64,000 nucleotides of DNA, taken from Gadus chalcogrammus (taxonomy: Eukaryota; Chordata; Actinopteri; Gadiformes; Gadidae). Numbering within the stretch: position 1 is the stretch's first letter; every line of letters begins with the position of its first letter. The notes beneath the pieces were generated by a model that searched no databases, had not been told where the DNA came from, and saw only the letters and a program-made list of their open reading frames with translations. The position numbers and the translations under genes are program-made. Positions 18,504 to 40,963 of this stretch are shown piece after piece. The stretch is from NCBI RefSeq assembly GCF_026213295.1, contig NC_079414.1:20599607-20663606 (forward strand). The letters run 5' to 3'.

Positions 18504-20414
18504 CTCAGTGAAATATAGTCAGTTACCACACCAGAATAATTTATCACAAATATCTGCATATTTGAAACCTCCTCAAGTGCCTTTGCACTTATTGATGTGT
18601 TTTGTGTTGTGTCTTTGTATAGTAGTTCAAAAAAGACAATAAAATATTTGTCAAAAAAACACGTAACTAATATATAAGTATATAATATAAGTCCTTCTCC
18701 AATATTTTTTGGAGAAGGACTACTTCAATTTTAAAGATAGCCACTGCTTCGGATAGCCAAATTATTAGCCGATTAAATCCTAGCAATATTTGTGTTAGAT
18801 GAAGTTGTGTATTTATGAGCTTCACAGACACCAGTTCGGGAAAGAGAGCCATGGTTTACATTTTTTTTATTAGAAACATTGTTTATACTTTGTTGATTTC
18901 AGATAACAAGCCACAAAAGACCCCATGAGTTATCTCCATGGACACTGAAAACATACGTCTCTCTCGTCTCACGTTAAACAGGAGAGCCCAGTGACCGAAG
19001 AGAACTGGGACCTTCCAGCTATTAAAAAAAATAAACGGGAGGACCCTGGTGGCTCATCCTGGGCATTGGATTTTTTTCCCTGTGGAGTACAGCATTGAAC
19101 CCTATCCTAACATTAGTGCTACATTGGGCATGTCAGACGAGCTATGATTTTCCACCTGGACGCTGCATGTAAAGTTTAAATAATTTAAATTCTGACCCTG
19201 GTTGCCGCATCAGAGTACAGCTTTGTTTGACGTTCTAAAAACAATGGAATCCTAACAAACATTCCAATTCCAAAATGAAAAAAATAATTATCAGCGTCTC
19301 ATGAGCTATCTGATATATGTCCTTGTCCGTAATTCATTATGACCGTCCTTCACAGCATCCAGCGCTTTGCTGAACGCTCATAATTTGTTCACAACACGAA
19401 GGAACGAAATAGGGACCAATGAAGTGAAGGTAAGATCTAAACTGTTGGTCTTATGATTGGTTAAAGCCAGGCTTCTGGATTGAGATTAAAGCTGCTGTAA
19501 TTAAGATTCCAGAGAAAAGTAAAGAGAGAGAGAACATTCAAGAGCAAGATTGAGCTCTCCAATGACAGTAGTCTAGTGACAGAAGGCTACTATATGATTT
19601 TGGTTTGTACAGTTTCTCTCCAGATAAACAACATCACATTCACAATTCAAAAGGCTGGTGATCTGGCTATATAACTTGTGACCTGAACCATCACCCCGCT
19701 GGTAGGGGGATATTATTGGAATATTACAAATGTAGGTTATCAAACTGTGGATGTCTATTTACATGATTTGTATTGTGTTACATTGCACAACTTCATGTAA
19801 TGTTCAGCTTGTCATTAGCCGGTATGTTATCTCGGTGGACTTCAGTGATGCTGTATTTAAGCAGTAGTAGGCCAAAATGTCAAATCATATCTGGAGACAG
19901 TTGGAAGAAACATACTATACAATTGAATGGTTTAGGCCTACGTTTAACCCTTCCCTATCCATACTAAAATTACTAATATGTGACATTTGGCCTGTATAAA
20001 GCTAGTTACCTCATTACTATGAATTGCAATACTACATGTTGTAGGAAAATCCAATGATGTTGCTACGAGTTTATTACATATACACACACACACACACACA
20101 CGCATGTACGCACAAATGGCGCATACACAAGTCCACACACACACGTTTGATTTGTTTCCTCACAGTACACTGGTAATTATACATATATAACAGTACCCTT
20201 TTAAATAAAAATGTGTATAAAATATGTCTAGAAACAGTAAAGTGCTCATTCAGACATTGCCAGGGTTACCAATGTGATTTTGACAATAAATGTATGCGAT
20301 TTTTCTAAATGTTTGTTTGAGACATTCTGAATGTGTGATTTTTTTCACATGGTAAGAGCTTAAACTCTAAGACTAAAAATCCCACATCGCTCTGTGCTTC
20401 TCAGACCTTTGAGG
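18504..20414. other. Intergenic region downstream of SAMD1
   Basis: AT-rich sequence with no recognised gene. It includes the SAMD1 3' UTR (stop at 20417-20415 on minus, candidate AATAAA at 20075-20070 on minus) and a short (AC)n at 20082-20101. A small perfect inverted repeat (AGTCCTTCTCC/GGAGAAGGACT) lies near 18690-18722. Confidence 0.5.
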
Positions 20415-22570
20415 TCAGCAGTCATCATCTTCAAAATGTGTTTTTTGCAAAGCTTTCACGTGACGCTCATATATCTTGACTGCTGGGCCGAGCCTGATGG
20501 ACAGTCCAGTCAGTACGTCGTTACGCTGCATCAGCAGAAGGGACTTACCATCAATTTCCTATTGGAGAGTGAGAGATGTAGAGACAAATAAATATTTTAT
20601 ATTCTCCGTCATAGTATTCTGTTGCGTTTGTTTTGCCGTCCTGTGGTTGTTTGAGGTGTCACACTCCTACCTGAGCCTTGAAGGCAACTGCCTGTTCAGG
20701 AAACCCCACTGCTGCAAAATAACTGGCCACATCGGACACAGTCCAGTCCACGGGACTCATGCCAAGCCCCTCGGACTTCATGGGACTAAATGCAATGGAG
20801 GTACTTTTGGTCAGTCCATCATCACAACACATGCCCGTCCTTCTTTCCCTCCAACACTGTGTTCTCTCTCCTTCCCTCTCTTTTATGAATGAAAGCGGTA
20901 CTCACCGTCCGTCATCAAATCCTCCGTTCATCCCTTGTTCCTCTGACACACCCTGGTGCATGCCCACTTCTCCCCTGCACGCTACATCGCCAAGGAAACG
21001 GACATAACACATTCAAAACGTTGTTGCCGCACAAATTGCAATGGCTGCCTAGAGAGCTTCTTCTGCAAGGTAAATAAAGTCTATTGCAGATATCTTAATC
21101 TCTGGTTAGCTGAACACACATAGAGGCAGGACCACAAGGGGAAATTTCACTCACACACCGCCCACACACACACACAGGCAAAAACAGACAAGTGCACACA
21201 CACACACACACACAGGCAAAAACCGAAACACATGCGCACGCACACACACACACACGCAAAAACAAAATACAAAGACAGATGCGCGTGCACACAATCACAC
21301 ACAGGCACAATCACAGCATGCACGTACACACACTCACACACACACAGTGGATTAAATTCATTTAGAAACTCAATGGAAAGCAGAACTTACTGTTTATGAT
21401 CGGAGAAGCACGGAATTGCATCTCAACCTGATCCAGGCAGGGAATAGGAGGAGATGGAGACAGATCCTGACAATTGATAAGATATGCATTTGAAGTATGT
21501 TAAATCAGGAGCACGTAATGAATCTTTCACAGTGATGCCACTTTTGACCTGTAGTAGTGTACACACAACACACAAATACATATCATTACGCAAACAGAAT
21601 AACACGTACTGCATATTCCTCTGCTGTGTCTATGAAATGACTACAATTTCCCAAAAATGTAGTCATTTTCACCATGTAGTCATTTTCACCACCTAGTGGC
21701 GAGCTCAGGAGCCGCCACTGCTCGCGTCCAGTTATAATATATAATTTACTGTAGCACCAGTTAATTAAACTAAATGCCTACAGTGGAACACAAGGAATAC
21801 CCTCTCTTGCATCAGTAATAATAATTATAAGTATTCTTTAATAATAATAATAATAATAAATAAATGCAAGAAGTTATTGAGCAAGTGTATACCATGTAAA
21901 TCATTAGAAATAGGGCACACACACTTACATGTGCATCTCTCTGTAGTGTATCGGTTGTGGCAATGCTGTCCCCTGGCTGAATGCTCGTGTGTGAGGGCAA
22001 GCCGTCCCATGCAGGAAGTGATCTCGTCCTAGGCAGAGAATCTTGAACTGACACACCTAAGCATGGGATGACAGGGGTGAGGATGGTATCAGCACTACTA
22101 GCATCACAAGTCACACGTATACAAATGGGCAATAATGTTATCAACCGTACCACAATACTGCTGCAGGTGTTGGGGGCTTTCTGGCGGTGACTCGATATCA
22201 GCGTCATCTTCTAGACCTGGTTTGGTTATCACTTCTTCCTCCTTCTCTGCACTTTGGAGATCGTCTTGATCCTTCTCTTCCTCCTCCTCCTCCTCCTTCT
22301 CCTTCTCTCCACAACCTTCCTCCACATCCTTCTCCTGGTAAGGAACGGATGGGATGGTGCAATATAAGATTATACATCCTATTAAAGTGTGTGACCTTCT
22401 GCATTTTAGATGATCCAACCATACTGCACCTGTTATACACTATTGCAATAATCTTCTCCGACAGTATTCGTAGCTCGCGTTCTACCTCCAAAGGAAGACG
22501 GTCGGGGTACGACCGAGTGTAATGCTAATTTAATTACACACATTTAATAACCAATATAGTTTAGTGAACG

Positions 22571-22663
<93 letters not shown>

Positions 22664-24356
22664 TGTGTGTTAGGGTCGTAATAGAGAGGGAGCCAGAGAG
22701 ACGCGCGCTCAGGAAATGGAAGGACCATCTCCAAGCTACCGGCCTGAGCACATCCCGAGTTAACATTGACACCCCCGATGAGAAACAGATCCGGAATAAA
22801 CTCTGTTTTGTGGCAATCAACCCCCCGCCCCGCCCCTCCCTCTCTTGTTTCATTAAGACCGGCCCGACTCGTGCGCGCTCTGTTATGCGCGTGTTTCTTG
22901 GAGCGAACCGAGGAGCGACCGTGTCGCCCCTTTGTAGACTGCAGAAAAAAAGACCTTCAAATAATAGATCGAAACCAAACCAATCTGCATCCAATTAGAC
23001 CGCATTGTTCATAGACTCGCTCAATGATGTAAACAGATCACACATCATGTTTTTTTTTCACATGAGCGACAACACGGTAACAAGGAAACCGAGCGCAGGG
23101 CGAGCGGAGCGCGTCCCGCAGGTGCGGTTGGGTGATCGTTCATTCGCCGACAGAGAGAGCCGACAAACAACGCAGTTCGGCCCACTGTGCGGGCTGTGGA
23201 CGTGCTGTACATGTTAAGCTGGCCTCACCTTCCCCACAATGTTCCTGCCCTGCGCTACGCGGTTGAGATGTCGGTCCGTGGTCATATTTTCCAGCACCAT
23301 CACCCCCCTCAACGGAAGAGTGATGTTCCCGCAGCGGGTCCTGCGCAGCCGGCCTCTAGCGATCTCCCTCTCGAGGACCCCTTTGACTCTGCCTCTGGTC
23401 AACTTCTCCTCAGAGAGCCACTCCTGGCCGCTCAGGTGGCCCAAGATCTCTCTCAGTCCGAGAGGCTTGATCTGGCCTCTCGTCGCTCCAGAGTACGCTC
23501 GCACGTTTCTCTCAGAAAGGCTGCGGACAGATGAGACCAGTCTGTCTCCCAGGTCCGACTGGCCGACTTGAGCTGGCTTGAGGGCTACTGGGGGTTTCTG
23601 CGTTTCAATGGAAGTGGCTTCGTCGGCGGCGGCGGCACGCACGTACACGGGGCAAGTTTCCTTCTTCGCGTCCTCCGCTTCGCCGCTGCCCCCCGCGGCA
23701 CCGCACGAACCCGGCTCTTTCCGATGGGCATCGGGTGGTGTTATTGTGTCGTTATCACAGTCCGTGGCGTTCACTATGTGGTCATGGCTAGGCGAAGGGC
23801 AGCCAGCCTTTAAGTGTTGTCCTAATCCCGGGTTTTTCGGTGCACTCGCGTTCTCCCGTTGACAGCCGCTCCCGACACAGCCCGCCGTTGCACCACAACT
23901 GAGGCACACGCTCCCGCTACGGGGATCGCAAGACTCCCTGGTTGTATTTTCTGTGGTGTTGGTCGGGGTTTGGAGTCGCTGGTCTAGGCTGGGTTCCGAG
24001 TCGTCCTCCTGGTCCGTGAAGCTGTGAGCACTATCGCCGTTGTTTAGGATGTTGTGGTGGGTCCGCTCCCTGGATTCCTCAGAGCCAGCGCTACAGGCAG
24101 GCGCCAACTCGGTCTTTTTTCTGCTTTTTCTCTGCACCTTCGCTGCGTTTCGATAGGAAATAGATCCCTTGTAGCTAACTTTGAGCACGGTCTGTTGTTG
24201 AATCAGTTTCTCCAGTTCTGTCCTGGTTCGGTCTGGGTCTGACCCGTGTCGTCTTCGGACCATTCGACATATCCTTTCCAGATCCGGGCGTGCTTTTCTG
24301 GAGCGCAGAGAATCGATTGTTTCAAGGATCCATTCTCGGTACTTGGGTTCAGACAT
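20415..24356 (-). CDS. samd1: Sterile alpha motif domain-containing protein 1 (atherin), CpG-island binder
   Basis: Exons: 24356-23229, 22334-22151, 22056-21929, 21466-21391, 20981-20906, 20785-20671, 20558-20415; 1851 bp, 616 aa. Nuclear chromatin factor that in mammals binds unmethylated CpG islands and works with the KDM1A demethylase. Residues about 5-75 are the DNA-binding winged helix ([46 protein letters not shown]), almost identical to the human domain. A second conserved block ([16 protein letters not shown] to GNITLPLR, about 298-350) ends exon 1. Exon 2 is strongly acidic (Glu runs). The C-terminal SAM domain spans the last two exons ([40 protein letters not shown]). The human Pro/Ala-rich linker is replaced by Ser/Thr/Cys-rich sequence. 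The chosen ATG is the nearest before the winged helix; the frame stays open upstream to 24551. Confidence 0.95.
21130..21348. repeat. Interrupted (AC)n tracts in SAMD1 intron
   Basis: Several ACACAC tracts, separated by repeated GGCAAAAAC units, lie between SAMD1 exons ending at 20981 and starting at 21391. They are noncoding. Confidence 0.8.
22573..22662 (+). repeat. (GA)n microsatellite in SAMD1 intron 1
   Basis: About 45 GA units followed by a short GT tract, in the intron between 22335 and 23228. On the SAMD1 (minus) strand it is (CT)n. Confidence 0.97.
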
Positions 24357-26528
24357 TTTTTTCCAAATTAGTTTCGTACAGGAGCTATTGGGTGTTGTTT
24401 CAGGAGAAATGTTCCCTGGGAGCGCCAAGCCGCGGTGCGAGCCCCAGCTGAAGAATGACAACGGAAGCCTCACTTGTGTGCTCGCGTTCGTTGGCCACAT
24501 TGTGCGCTTAAGGTGGACCGAAGATGGCGCCCGGGCCCCCACAGACAACAATTGACATTTAAGGTGGTATTATCCCATCTGAGCACCAGCAATTTTCTTT
24601 GTTCGAAGTGAAATTCCGCCGATTTAGAACACATGCCCTTTACCTTAATAATATTCCAAATAAGGTTGCTGTTTGTACTGAATATTGTCTATGGATATTC
24701 AGCTTGTAATAAAAGCCATAGCGAAGTACATTTTCTTGTCCCTTTGTGGTTAAATCATTTTAACTTAATTTTTTTTAATCTTTTGTCGATGGTGCGTTGA
24801 ATATAGAATGCTGTGAAATTGGTGTTTCCATGCGTAACTTGATGTCGGATATCTACTGCCTCAAGCAAGAGCTATAGGCCTACCTATGCACAACTTTCTT
24901 CACTTCTCATGATTTAAACTAAGGCTACGGAGATTAGGTTTACAACACGGATATTTCTTCTAAATCGGTGGGACCATGAAGCACGTAGACAGGTGTGCAC
25001 TAGAAACCGCCTTAGACAAAGTTGTGTCCATGTTGAGGCCTACTTATTTACCGATGGCAAATCGATTTTTGGAGAAGGGATTTTGCCAAACCATTGATGC
25101 AACATGGCGCCTTGACGTTTTAGGTAGAATGGAACACTAGATTAATATTTCTAGTGGATGGAGGACTTCACCCGAAGGGTCGCCATGAAGTTACATATTC
25201 GGATTGGAGGGCACAGTAAGAACGTTATGATAGGGCCCACATCTCTTAACAGGCGTGCTGTTGCATTCCTGGATACAGATAGGCCTACATGTAACTTTCT
25301 TGAAAACAATACTTTATACCGGCAAAATCAAAATTCTGTAAATGTCTACTAGTTTTATAACATAAAAACAACGACACTCTTTTTTCCCTTCTTTATTAAA
25401 TTCAAAATACAAATGTAACGTCACTTAGCAGACTCTTATTCAACGGGACTTAGAATAATCACATTTGTCACCCACATTGCGGTCTCGTTCAGCAAATGCA
25501 CCAGTAAGAAAGAGTTGCAACAATATCACATATCAATATTTTAATGTTTGACACAAACATGTCAGGTGTTTTTTTTTTAAACAGAATTCCAATTCCACAA
25601 GCCATAAACAAAGACCTCCGACAGTGTCTCCAATATCCATCTCAAGATCTGAGGGAACTTACACTGTAGGCCTAGCAATGTTGTCCCTTACATCACTGTA
25701 CAAGCCACCTGTAAATAAATACAATACCAACTAATAAAAAAACGATTACAACTAATTTACACAATAAAAAAAAACTGTTGGTGGTTGAATGTGTGTTTTG
25801 GGAAGTAAAGTAATGAAAGACAATAATTTGACATCATGAAAAATCGGAAGCTCCTAGTCCACCATCCACAGAACTAAGGCGTCCCCCAAGAGCTTTGCCG
25901 GGTGGAGCTCTTAGCCCACCATTCACAGCACTAAGGCATCCCCAAAGGGATTTGTGACCGATAGGCAGACCGCTTCAGAGGGTTGACATGACCTGGACTA
26001 CAAAGAAGTCAAACTGCAGTATAGGCCTGAACAGCAAAACGCAAAACCCCAAATCGATGTTGGCCTCAGTAGTAAAATGATGGAAGACGCTAACTAACAG
26101 CAAAAATTCCAATCGATCTTAAATCGGCCCTATACAATTAAAAAATAGCCTATCCTTAGCATACCCAAGACAGCATTCTGTTATTGTCATTCAAACTTCA
26201 GTGGAACCAGAAAACACACATTGGTCATAAAACCTTTATAATAACGCTTAATACGCCTTTTAATTAATTTATACTTTGTAGCTTTATAATTAATATTTGC
26301 CTCTATCAAAGGCAAGATAGGTTATGTTGTTTTTTTGTGATGGTTAAAAAAAAAACAGACCATGAAATAGAATTGAAAAATGAAGTGTAACCCCAAGACT
26401 CACATGTAAAACACAGCATCATAAAAAAACAAAATCAATAAATAGGTACACAAAATGTCTAATGCCCCCCCCCCCCACCACCACCACCACCACCGCCACC
26501 AACCACACACACATCTTATGGTTCTCAC

Positions 26529-26534
26529 TTTATT
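26529..26534 (-). promoter_or_regulatory. Candidate PRKACA poly(A) signal
   Basis: TTTATT on plus reads AATAAA on the transcript strand, about 320 bp after the PRKACA stop codon. If used, the whole MITE at 26551-26811 is inside the 3' UTR. Confidence 0.4.
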
Positions 26535-26550
26535 TCCACTCTTTGTGAGT

Positions 26551-26811
26551 AAAGGCCCGATTATGGTTCCACGTCAGTGCAACGCAATGACCACGCAGAC
26601 GCTTCGTCGCAGTCGTGAACCTGTTTTGGTTCTGCGTTGGGTTTTAGTGAGGGGACCAATCACAGCCCTTGCTGCTGCGTCGCCTCGACGTAAGGTTGCA
26701 ATTTTTATGAAGGTGCGTGTCTGGCCATGTGGTGGACGCAAGGAGGGTCCGCAAGGACCTAATGGATGTGTAAACTCCCATGCGTCGACGTGGAACCAGA
26801 ATCAGCCCTTT
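26551..26811. mobile_element. MITE in the PRKACA 3' UTR
   Basis: Inverted ends AAAGGCCCGATTATGGTTCC and (complement of) GGAACCAGAATCAGCCCTTT bound a 260-bp GC-richer element without coding capacity, 40 bp downstream of the PRKACA stop codon. The ends match over most of 25 bp. Confidence 0.75.
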
Positions 26812-26850
26812 AGTGCTCTCTTTAACCCCCCTGCCATCCTCGCTCTTTTT

Positions 26851-35943
<9,093 letters not shown>

Positions 35944-38900
35944 GACTTAACTGGCTGCCTCCACCCTGAGCGCCTATGGAACCGAACCAGGCTCCACGAG
36001 ATCTTCAGATGGAGAGTATCCTTGAACGCCTGGCGTTATCGTTCCTCTCTCTATATTTATCGGCTGGTGTTCCAACCCCAGGCTTGAATAGGCTTTGCTT
36101 GGCGCGTTGACTCACAATGAAAATGGAGAATGATCCGACATCGCCATCATAACGTTCCTGGGTCTTTTGCACGAAGGGCTGACTGGTCCTGCAGGCCGTC
36201 CTTGTGGCGTTCGGTCTCACGTCGGTCCAGTTTTCCTCTCTCCTGCTCTGCTATCGCTGGTGCCGTGGTGGACCCCCGGCTCCCCAACAACGACAACGTT
36301 CCCAATGTTGAGATGGGCCCTCTTCATTCCCAACCTCAACTACAAAGTGAAATTTCAGCGGGTCGAGCGGATACAATTCGTTAAATCAAAATGCCATTAA
36401 TCTCCACGATGAGGGGGAAAACGACGGACCTCCTGTGAACGTGCCGCCAATTCGTTTGCATCTGGAATTATTGACGAAGAGAATAATAGCATGTCGCCTT
36501 GGTGATTCCTCTTAAGATCTTTTTAGTGTGTAGCGAAAAAACGCCAGGAATTGAGGCTATTTTACTCCAGACAACATACGCACCCACTCCCCCCCTCCAT
36601 TTGTTCGGCGTGAGTGAAGGAATATTGCTGGATATGAGAATCGCTATTGGCTGTCAGCCGTTGAAAGACGTTACCTCGATTACTCCCACATTTCGTGACT
36701 GACACAAGCTATGGAGGGTGACGTCAAACAGTTATTTTTAGGAGTCTTGGTCAGAATGAATGCACCCTGTCGCGTTATTATAAGAATATCAATAGAGCTG
36801 AACGCGGTGAGACACACAAAGTATGCATGTGTGGGAGAGTGAGTGGACAAATTGTCAGAATAACACGCTAAGAGACTGTTTTATTCTGCCTTGATTTAGG
36901 CCATACGTCCCTGGAATACAGCAATACATTGCATGTGTGGAACACCCTCATCTCTGCTGCAGGGGAGGCGTGTCTGCGATGTTGAGGATGTAGGGCTGGA
37001 CACAAAACGTGTGTCACTGTATAGAGCGACTTTTCTTGCGTTCTTTCAGGTTTGGTTGCACCATAGCAGGTTAGTCTAAAATGTGGAAATGGTATGCCGG
37101 GAAAACTGGCAATATAAACGAATAAATACGGGTTGAATAGGAGGAATGATTGAACTCCCCTTTAATAAACAAATAAATAAATAAAAAGCAGACATTCAGC
37201 CTCTTCCTCTAGCTGGCAGTAGTTGCCTAGCAACTTGAGGCTTGAGTGAATGTAGTGGAGTGATGTGATGCATCACTGCTGCATTTTATGAATGAAATTC
37301 GGGGCAAAGAAAGGGGGAGCAGAAGAGTGGGCGGTAAATGCTCATGCAGCTTTGTTTTTTCTCTCGTGACGATAACGAAAACGCAACAGCAATAGGTATT
37401 TTTTAGGTATTTAGGTATAGGTATTCTTGTATTTACCATGGCTTATGCAACATTTTTTAAATACATTCTCATGAGGTTCTACCACCGTGTGTCGACATCA
37501 AAGGCAATATACATGATCCTAGAATATAATGCCCATATTGCCTTTTCACTGCACTGCACTACCAAGATTCTATCATCCATATTTTTATGACGAGGACATT
37601 GTCCACTTCGCGGGTGAATACAACTGCGCCTACAAATTCAGAACATCGACAAGTATTGTGCAAAATGTGCTGCACCGATTATCGCACTGTGCACAATCCT
37701 GCGTAGGCTATGTTTATGTTTCGGCTTATGCAGATATAGGCTAAGTGATATTATATTGGTCCCTTAATTATCCCCCATGTCTCCTGCCCCCCTTTAGTGT
37801 GCAGCAGAAATGTGCCTCACCTGTGTTAATTTTTTTTTTTTTCTGCATAACTCTACCTTGTGTAGCCTAAACGTCATTGCAATGAAGACTGCTTTTCGGT
37901 TTGTCATCTGCCATTCTTGCCCTAGATGGACTAGTCCGAAAGTTGATAGGCTATGCCAACCTCTTGCCTCTGCTTTATTATGGGGAAGTTGTGTAACAGT
38001 CTGCCCAATTTGCAGGACACCGCGTATACCATCATTTTGAGGTTTAACGCAAACCCCCAAAACCCGAATGCAATAACGCTGTAGCCTACTCTCAAGGCGT
38101 GAGTGTGTTGGCCATCGTTAGGATTTAATGGGTCAGCTAATGGTAGGTGCCAGTAGACCAGCTAAAAGGGGTTTCATTTGAAAATTTGATTGCTAGAAAA
38201 GAAATAAATAGATTGAAAACAAATGTATATACATTTTCCCAAGTAGCCCAATCTATTCATCAATTGTTCATGTCCGCCAGGTGCACTAGGTTCATCAATC
38301 GCAGGTTTTTATCTTTAAAGCTAAAAAATAAAATCAATTTGATTTACATTTGAATTGAGTATTGTTTTATTCTGTCCATTGAGCTGTGTTTAAAAAATGT
38401 AAAATTCTACCACCAGAGGGTCCTCTATCCTAGCCTCGAAGGCAGTGAGTGTGCTTAAAAAAACCTTCAAATATATGTAAATAGTGTATATGAGTGGTGG
38501 GCGGGGCAGTTTTTCGATCCCAATCCGACCCTGTTACTATAATACATTGTGAAGGAAGGATGGGTCAATTTACAAGTTCAACTATTGATAGGTTACCCTG
38601 CAATTCAATACACTAAAATGCTAATTGTTTCTATAATGTAAGCTATAAAGCAGCCTAAAAAAAAAGGTTTATAAAAGTCGATGACGGTTTTGGAAAACTG
38701 ATGTGAAGTGCAGTGTGAATAATATTGTATAGGCCTATAATGCAATAAATAACTTAATGTTCTTTGATGGCACGCTTTACTCCTTTACGCCGTGAAAACT
38801 ATCACAAATAAACATAACAAAACGGCACATCAGCAAATGATACAGTATTAACATATGGACGAAATAAAACAGAAATATGACACTAATTAGCACGTGAAAA

Positions 38901-39079
38901 TGTGCTCCTGAATGGGAGTGTTCTAAGTCAATTAACGTGCTCCACAAAACGCATGGGAAATCGGCGAATCAGACCCATGAACCTATAAAGTCATTCTTAT
39001 TGATTTATGAAGGAAAATGTAGATGATAAAGATGAAACTATTTCATCCTATCCAGGGTACTTTAAGATTGTATTGCTAC
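35944..39079. other. PRKACA upstream region and intergenic DNA
   Basis: A TATA-like ATAAATATAG (minus strand) lies near 36050-36060, about 110 bp above the PRKACA ATG. A full TGACGTCA (CRE-type) site is at 36719-36726. 37100-38900 is AT-rich without a recognised gene. 38906-38990 is a partial copy of the outer arm of the inverted duplication described below. Confidence 0.45.
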
Positions 39080-39156
39080 ACAGAACGAAATGTAAACCAA
39101 TGCATTCTGAATGGGAGAGTTCTAAGACAATTAACGTGCTCCACAAAACGGTACGA

Positions 39157-39182
39157 GAGAGAGAGAAAGAGAGAGAGGGAGG

Positions 39183-39269
<87 letters not shown>

Positions 39270-39270
39270 G
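39157..39270 (+). repeat. (GA)n microsatellite in outer left arm
   Basis: About 114 bp of GA units. The mirror position in the right arm (52797-52857) has a shorter, interrupted (CT)n, so the array has expanded or contracted since duplication. Confidence 0.9.
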
Positions 39271-39382
39271 CTTCAGAAAGGGTGTGCGCAGATAGTACAG
39301 TGCACCCTAGTTATGTTTATGCCAAAACCACAAATGCTATATGTATATATATATGTATATATTGCCTAATTATATATATTGC

Positions 39383-40200
39383 CAGAGCCGGACAGTAACG
39401 GAGTACTTGAGTACAGTACAAGTACAATTTTGAGGGATCTGTACTTTACTCGAGTATCATTTTTTGGGAGTACTCATGACTTTACTCAAGTACATTTGAG
39501 AGGCAAATATTGTACTCTTTACTCCGTTACATTTCTATCCATAACCGTGAGTACCCGTTACTCCTTCTGAAAAATAAAAAATAAAAGGAGAAAAGAAAAA
39601 TCACGGAAACCCTCAATTTGTTGTTTCCCTCTCAAACGTGATTCCCTCTCAAACTGATTAGGACAGCCTTCAGCCTATCAGCAATCACCTTTGCTTTCCG
39701 CCAAAGCCAACTCCATGGTCAGAATTAGATGAGACGATTGTTGATTTGATTGATAAAAAAACGGAGAAACTCACACATACATTGAATTGTTAGCTGAATT
39801 TTCTTTTCTGATTTTGCATATTTATGTAAGCTGAGCAATTGTTTTTATGTTCTTGAGTATACTGTTATACTGTATACTATTGTGCTATTGCCATGGTAAA
39901 AAGATGAAAATTACTTGATTTTACTTTCAATTCCTTTTACATTCTCCAAGGTGTTAACATTTTTCATAACTCCATGTAGGACGTTTCTATACATAAATGT
40001 AAGCACTGTGGCAGTAGTAATGCAATATTTAGAAAACATACTCTTGTACTCTTGATACTCAAGTACTTTTAAAAACAAGTACTTCAGTACTTTTACTTAA
40101 GTAGACATCTGACTGTAGTACTTTTACTTGTACTTGAGTAAAATTTAGCAAGGGTGTACTTTTACTCAAGTAAGGAAGCTGTGTACTCTGTCCGCCTCTG
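39383..40200. mobile_element. hAT-family nonautonomous element with 8-bp TSD
   Basis: Starts CAGAGCCGGACAGTAAC and ends with the complement of CAGAGGCGGACAGAGTAC. It is flanked by the perfect 8-bp duplication TATATTGC (39375-39382 and 40201-40208). The right arm of the inverted duplication has the unfilled site. The 818-bp interior is rich in AAGTAC/GAGTAC motifs and has no transposase. Confidence 0.93.
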
Positions 40201-40493
40201 TATATTGCCTATATATATGTATAGGCTTTATATAATTAGGCTATAATTATATTATTTAGCGTGTAATGAGACAATCTATAGCCAAATTGTCGAAGATGCC
40301 CGAGAATCTTCGGGGATATCAGCATGGGAAATCGGCGAATCAGACCCATGAACCTATAAAGAAAGACGTCATCTCAAGCGGGAGAGAACGTTTGCGGTGC
40401 TGGTTTGTGTCACGTAAGTACAGGGCTCTCATGTCTCATGCATTCGGAGTGAGACACACGCAATTCAACCCATGCACACGCTCGAACCTGTGC

Positions 40494-40963
40494 CGTGTTC
40501 CAATACCCGTACTGTCCGTACTTACTAGCCAAAATTTGAGTAAGATCCGGCGAAAAGAAGTATACTTCAAGGACCCGGATGCCGTACTCAAAACGGGCTA
40601 ATCCTGAAGTGTGGATCGAAGGACACTCCCCATACTCAACGGCAGCCATCTTAGCTACGTAGCGGAAGAGGCGGAGCCAGGCTGAGCCAAAGACGGCGCA
40701 TTTTCCACATAGCCTGCATAAATAGTAATTTTGTAGTTTTTATAGTTTTTATAGCTGCTAGGCGTAAAGAGTTCACCGTTCAAAGCGGGATGTTTATTGC
40801 GGGGGAGTAGCCACGGCGGCAGTCGTGATCGTAATTTCCGGTTAGTGCACCACGGAGTACTCGATTTGGAACAGCACTCACATCTGAAAAAATAACGTAG
40901 TAGATAGTGCGGATAGTATACTTCCTTTAAGTATATTAATGGAAGTACGGGTATGGTCTCACG
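40494..40963. mobile_element. MITE with ACCCGTACT inverted ends
   Basis: The left end CGTGTTCCAATACCCGTACT and the right end AGTACGGGTATGGTCTCACG are imperfect complements. The 470-bp element is noncoding and lies inside a 2.9-kb segment (40400-43326) that is absent from the right arm. Confidence 0.75.

Larger units (their letters stand above)
24357..26850. other. SAMD1 upstream region and PRKACA 3' flank
   Basis: Directly above the SAMD1 ATG the sequence is GC-rich, consistent with a CpG promoter (24400-24550). 24600-26450 is AT-rich with no recognised gene. 26467-26500 is a C-run/(CAC)n tract. The PRKACA 3' UTR with an embedded MITE fills the last 320 bp. Confidence 0.5.
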
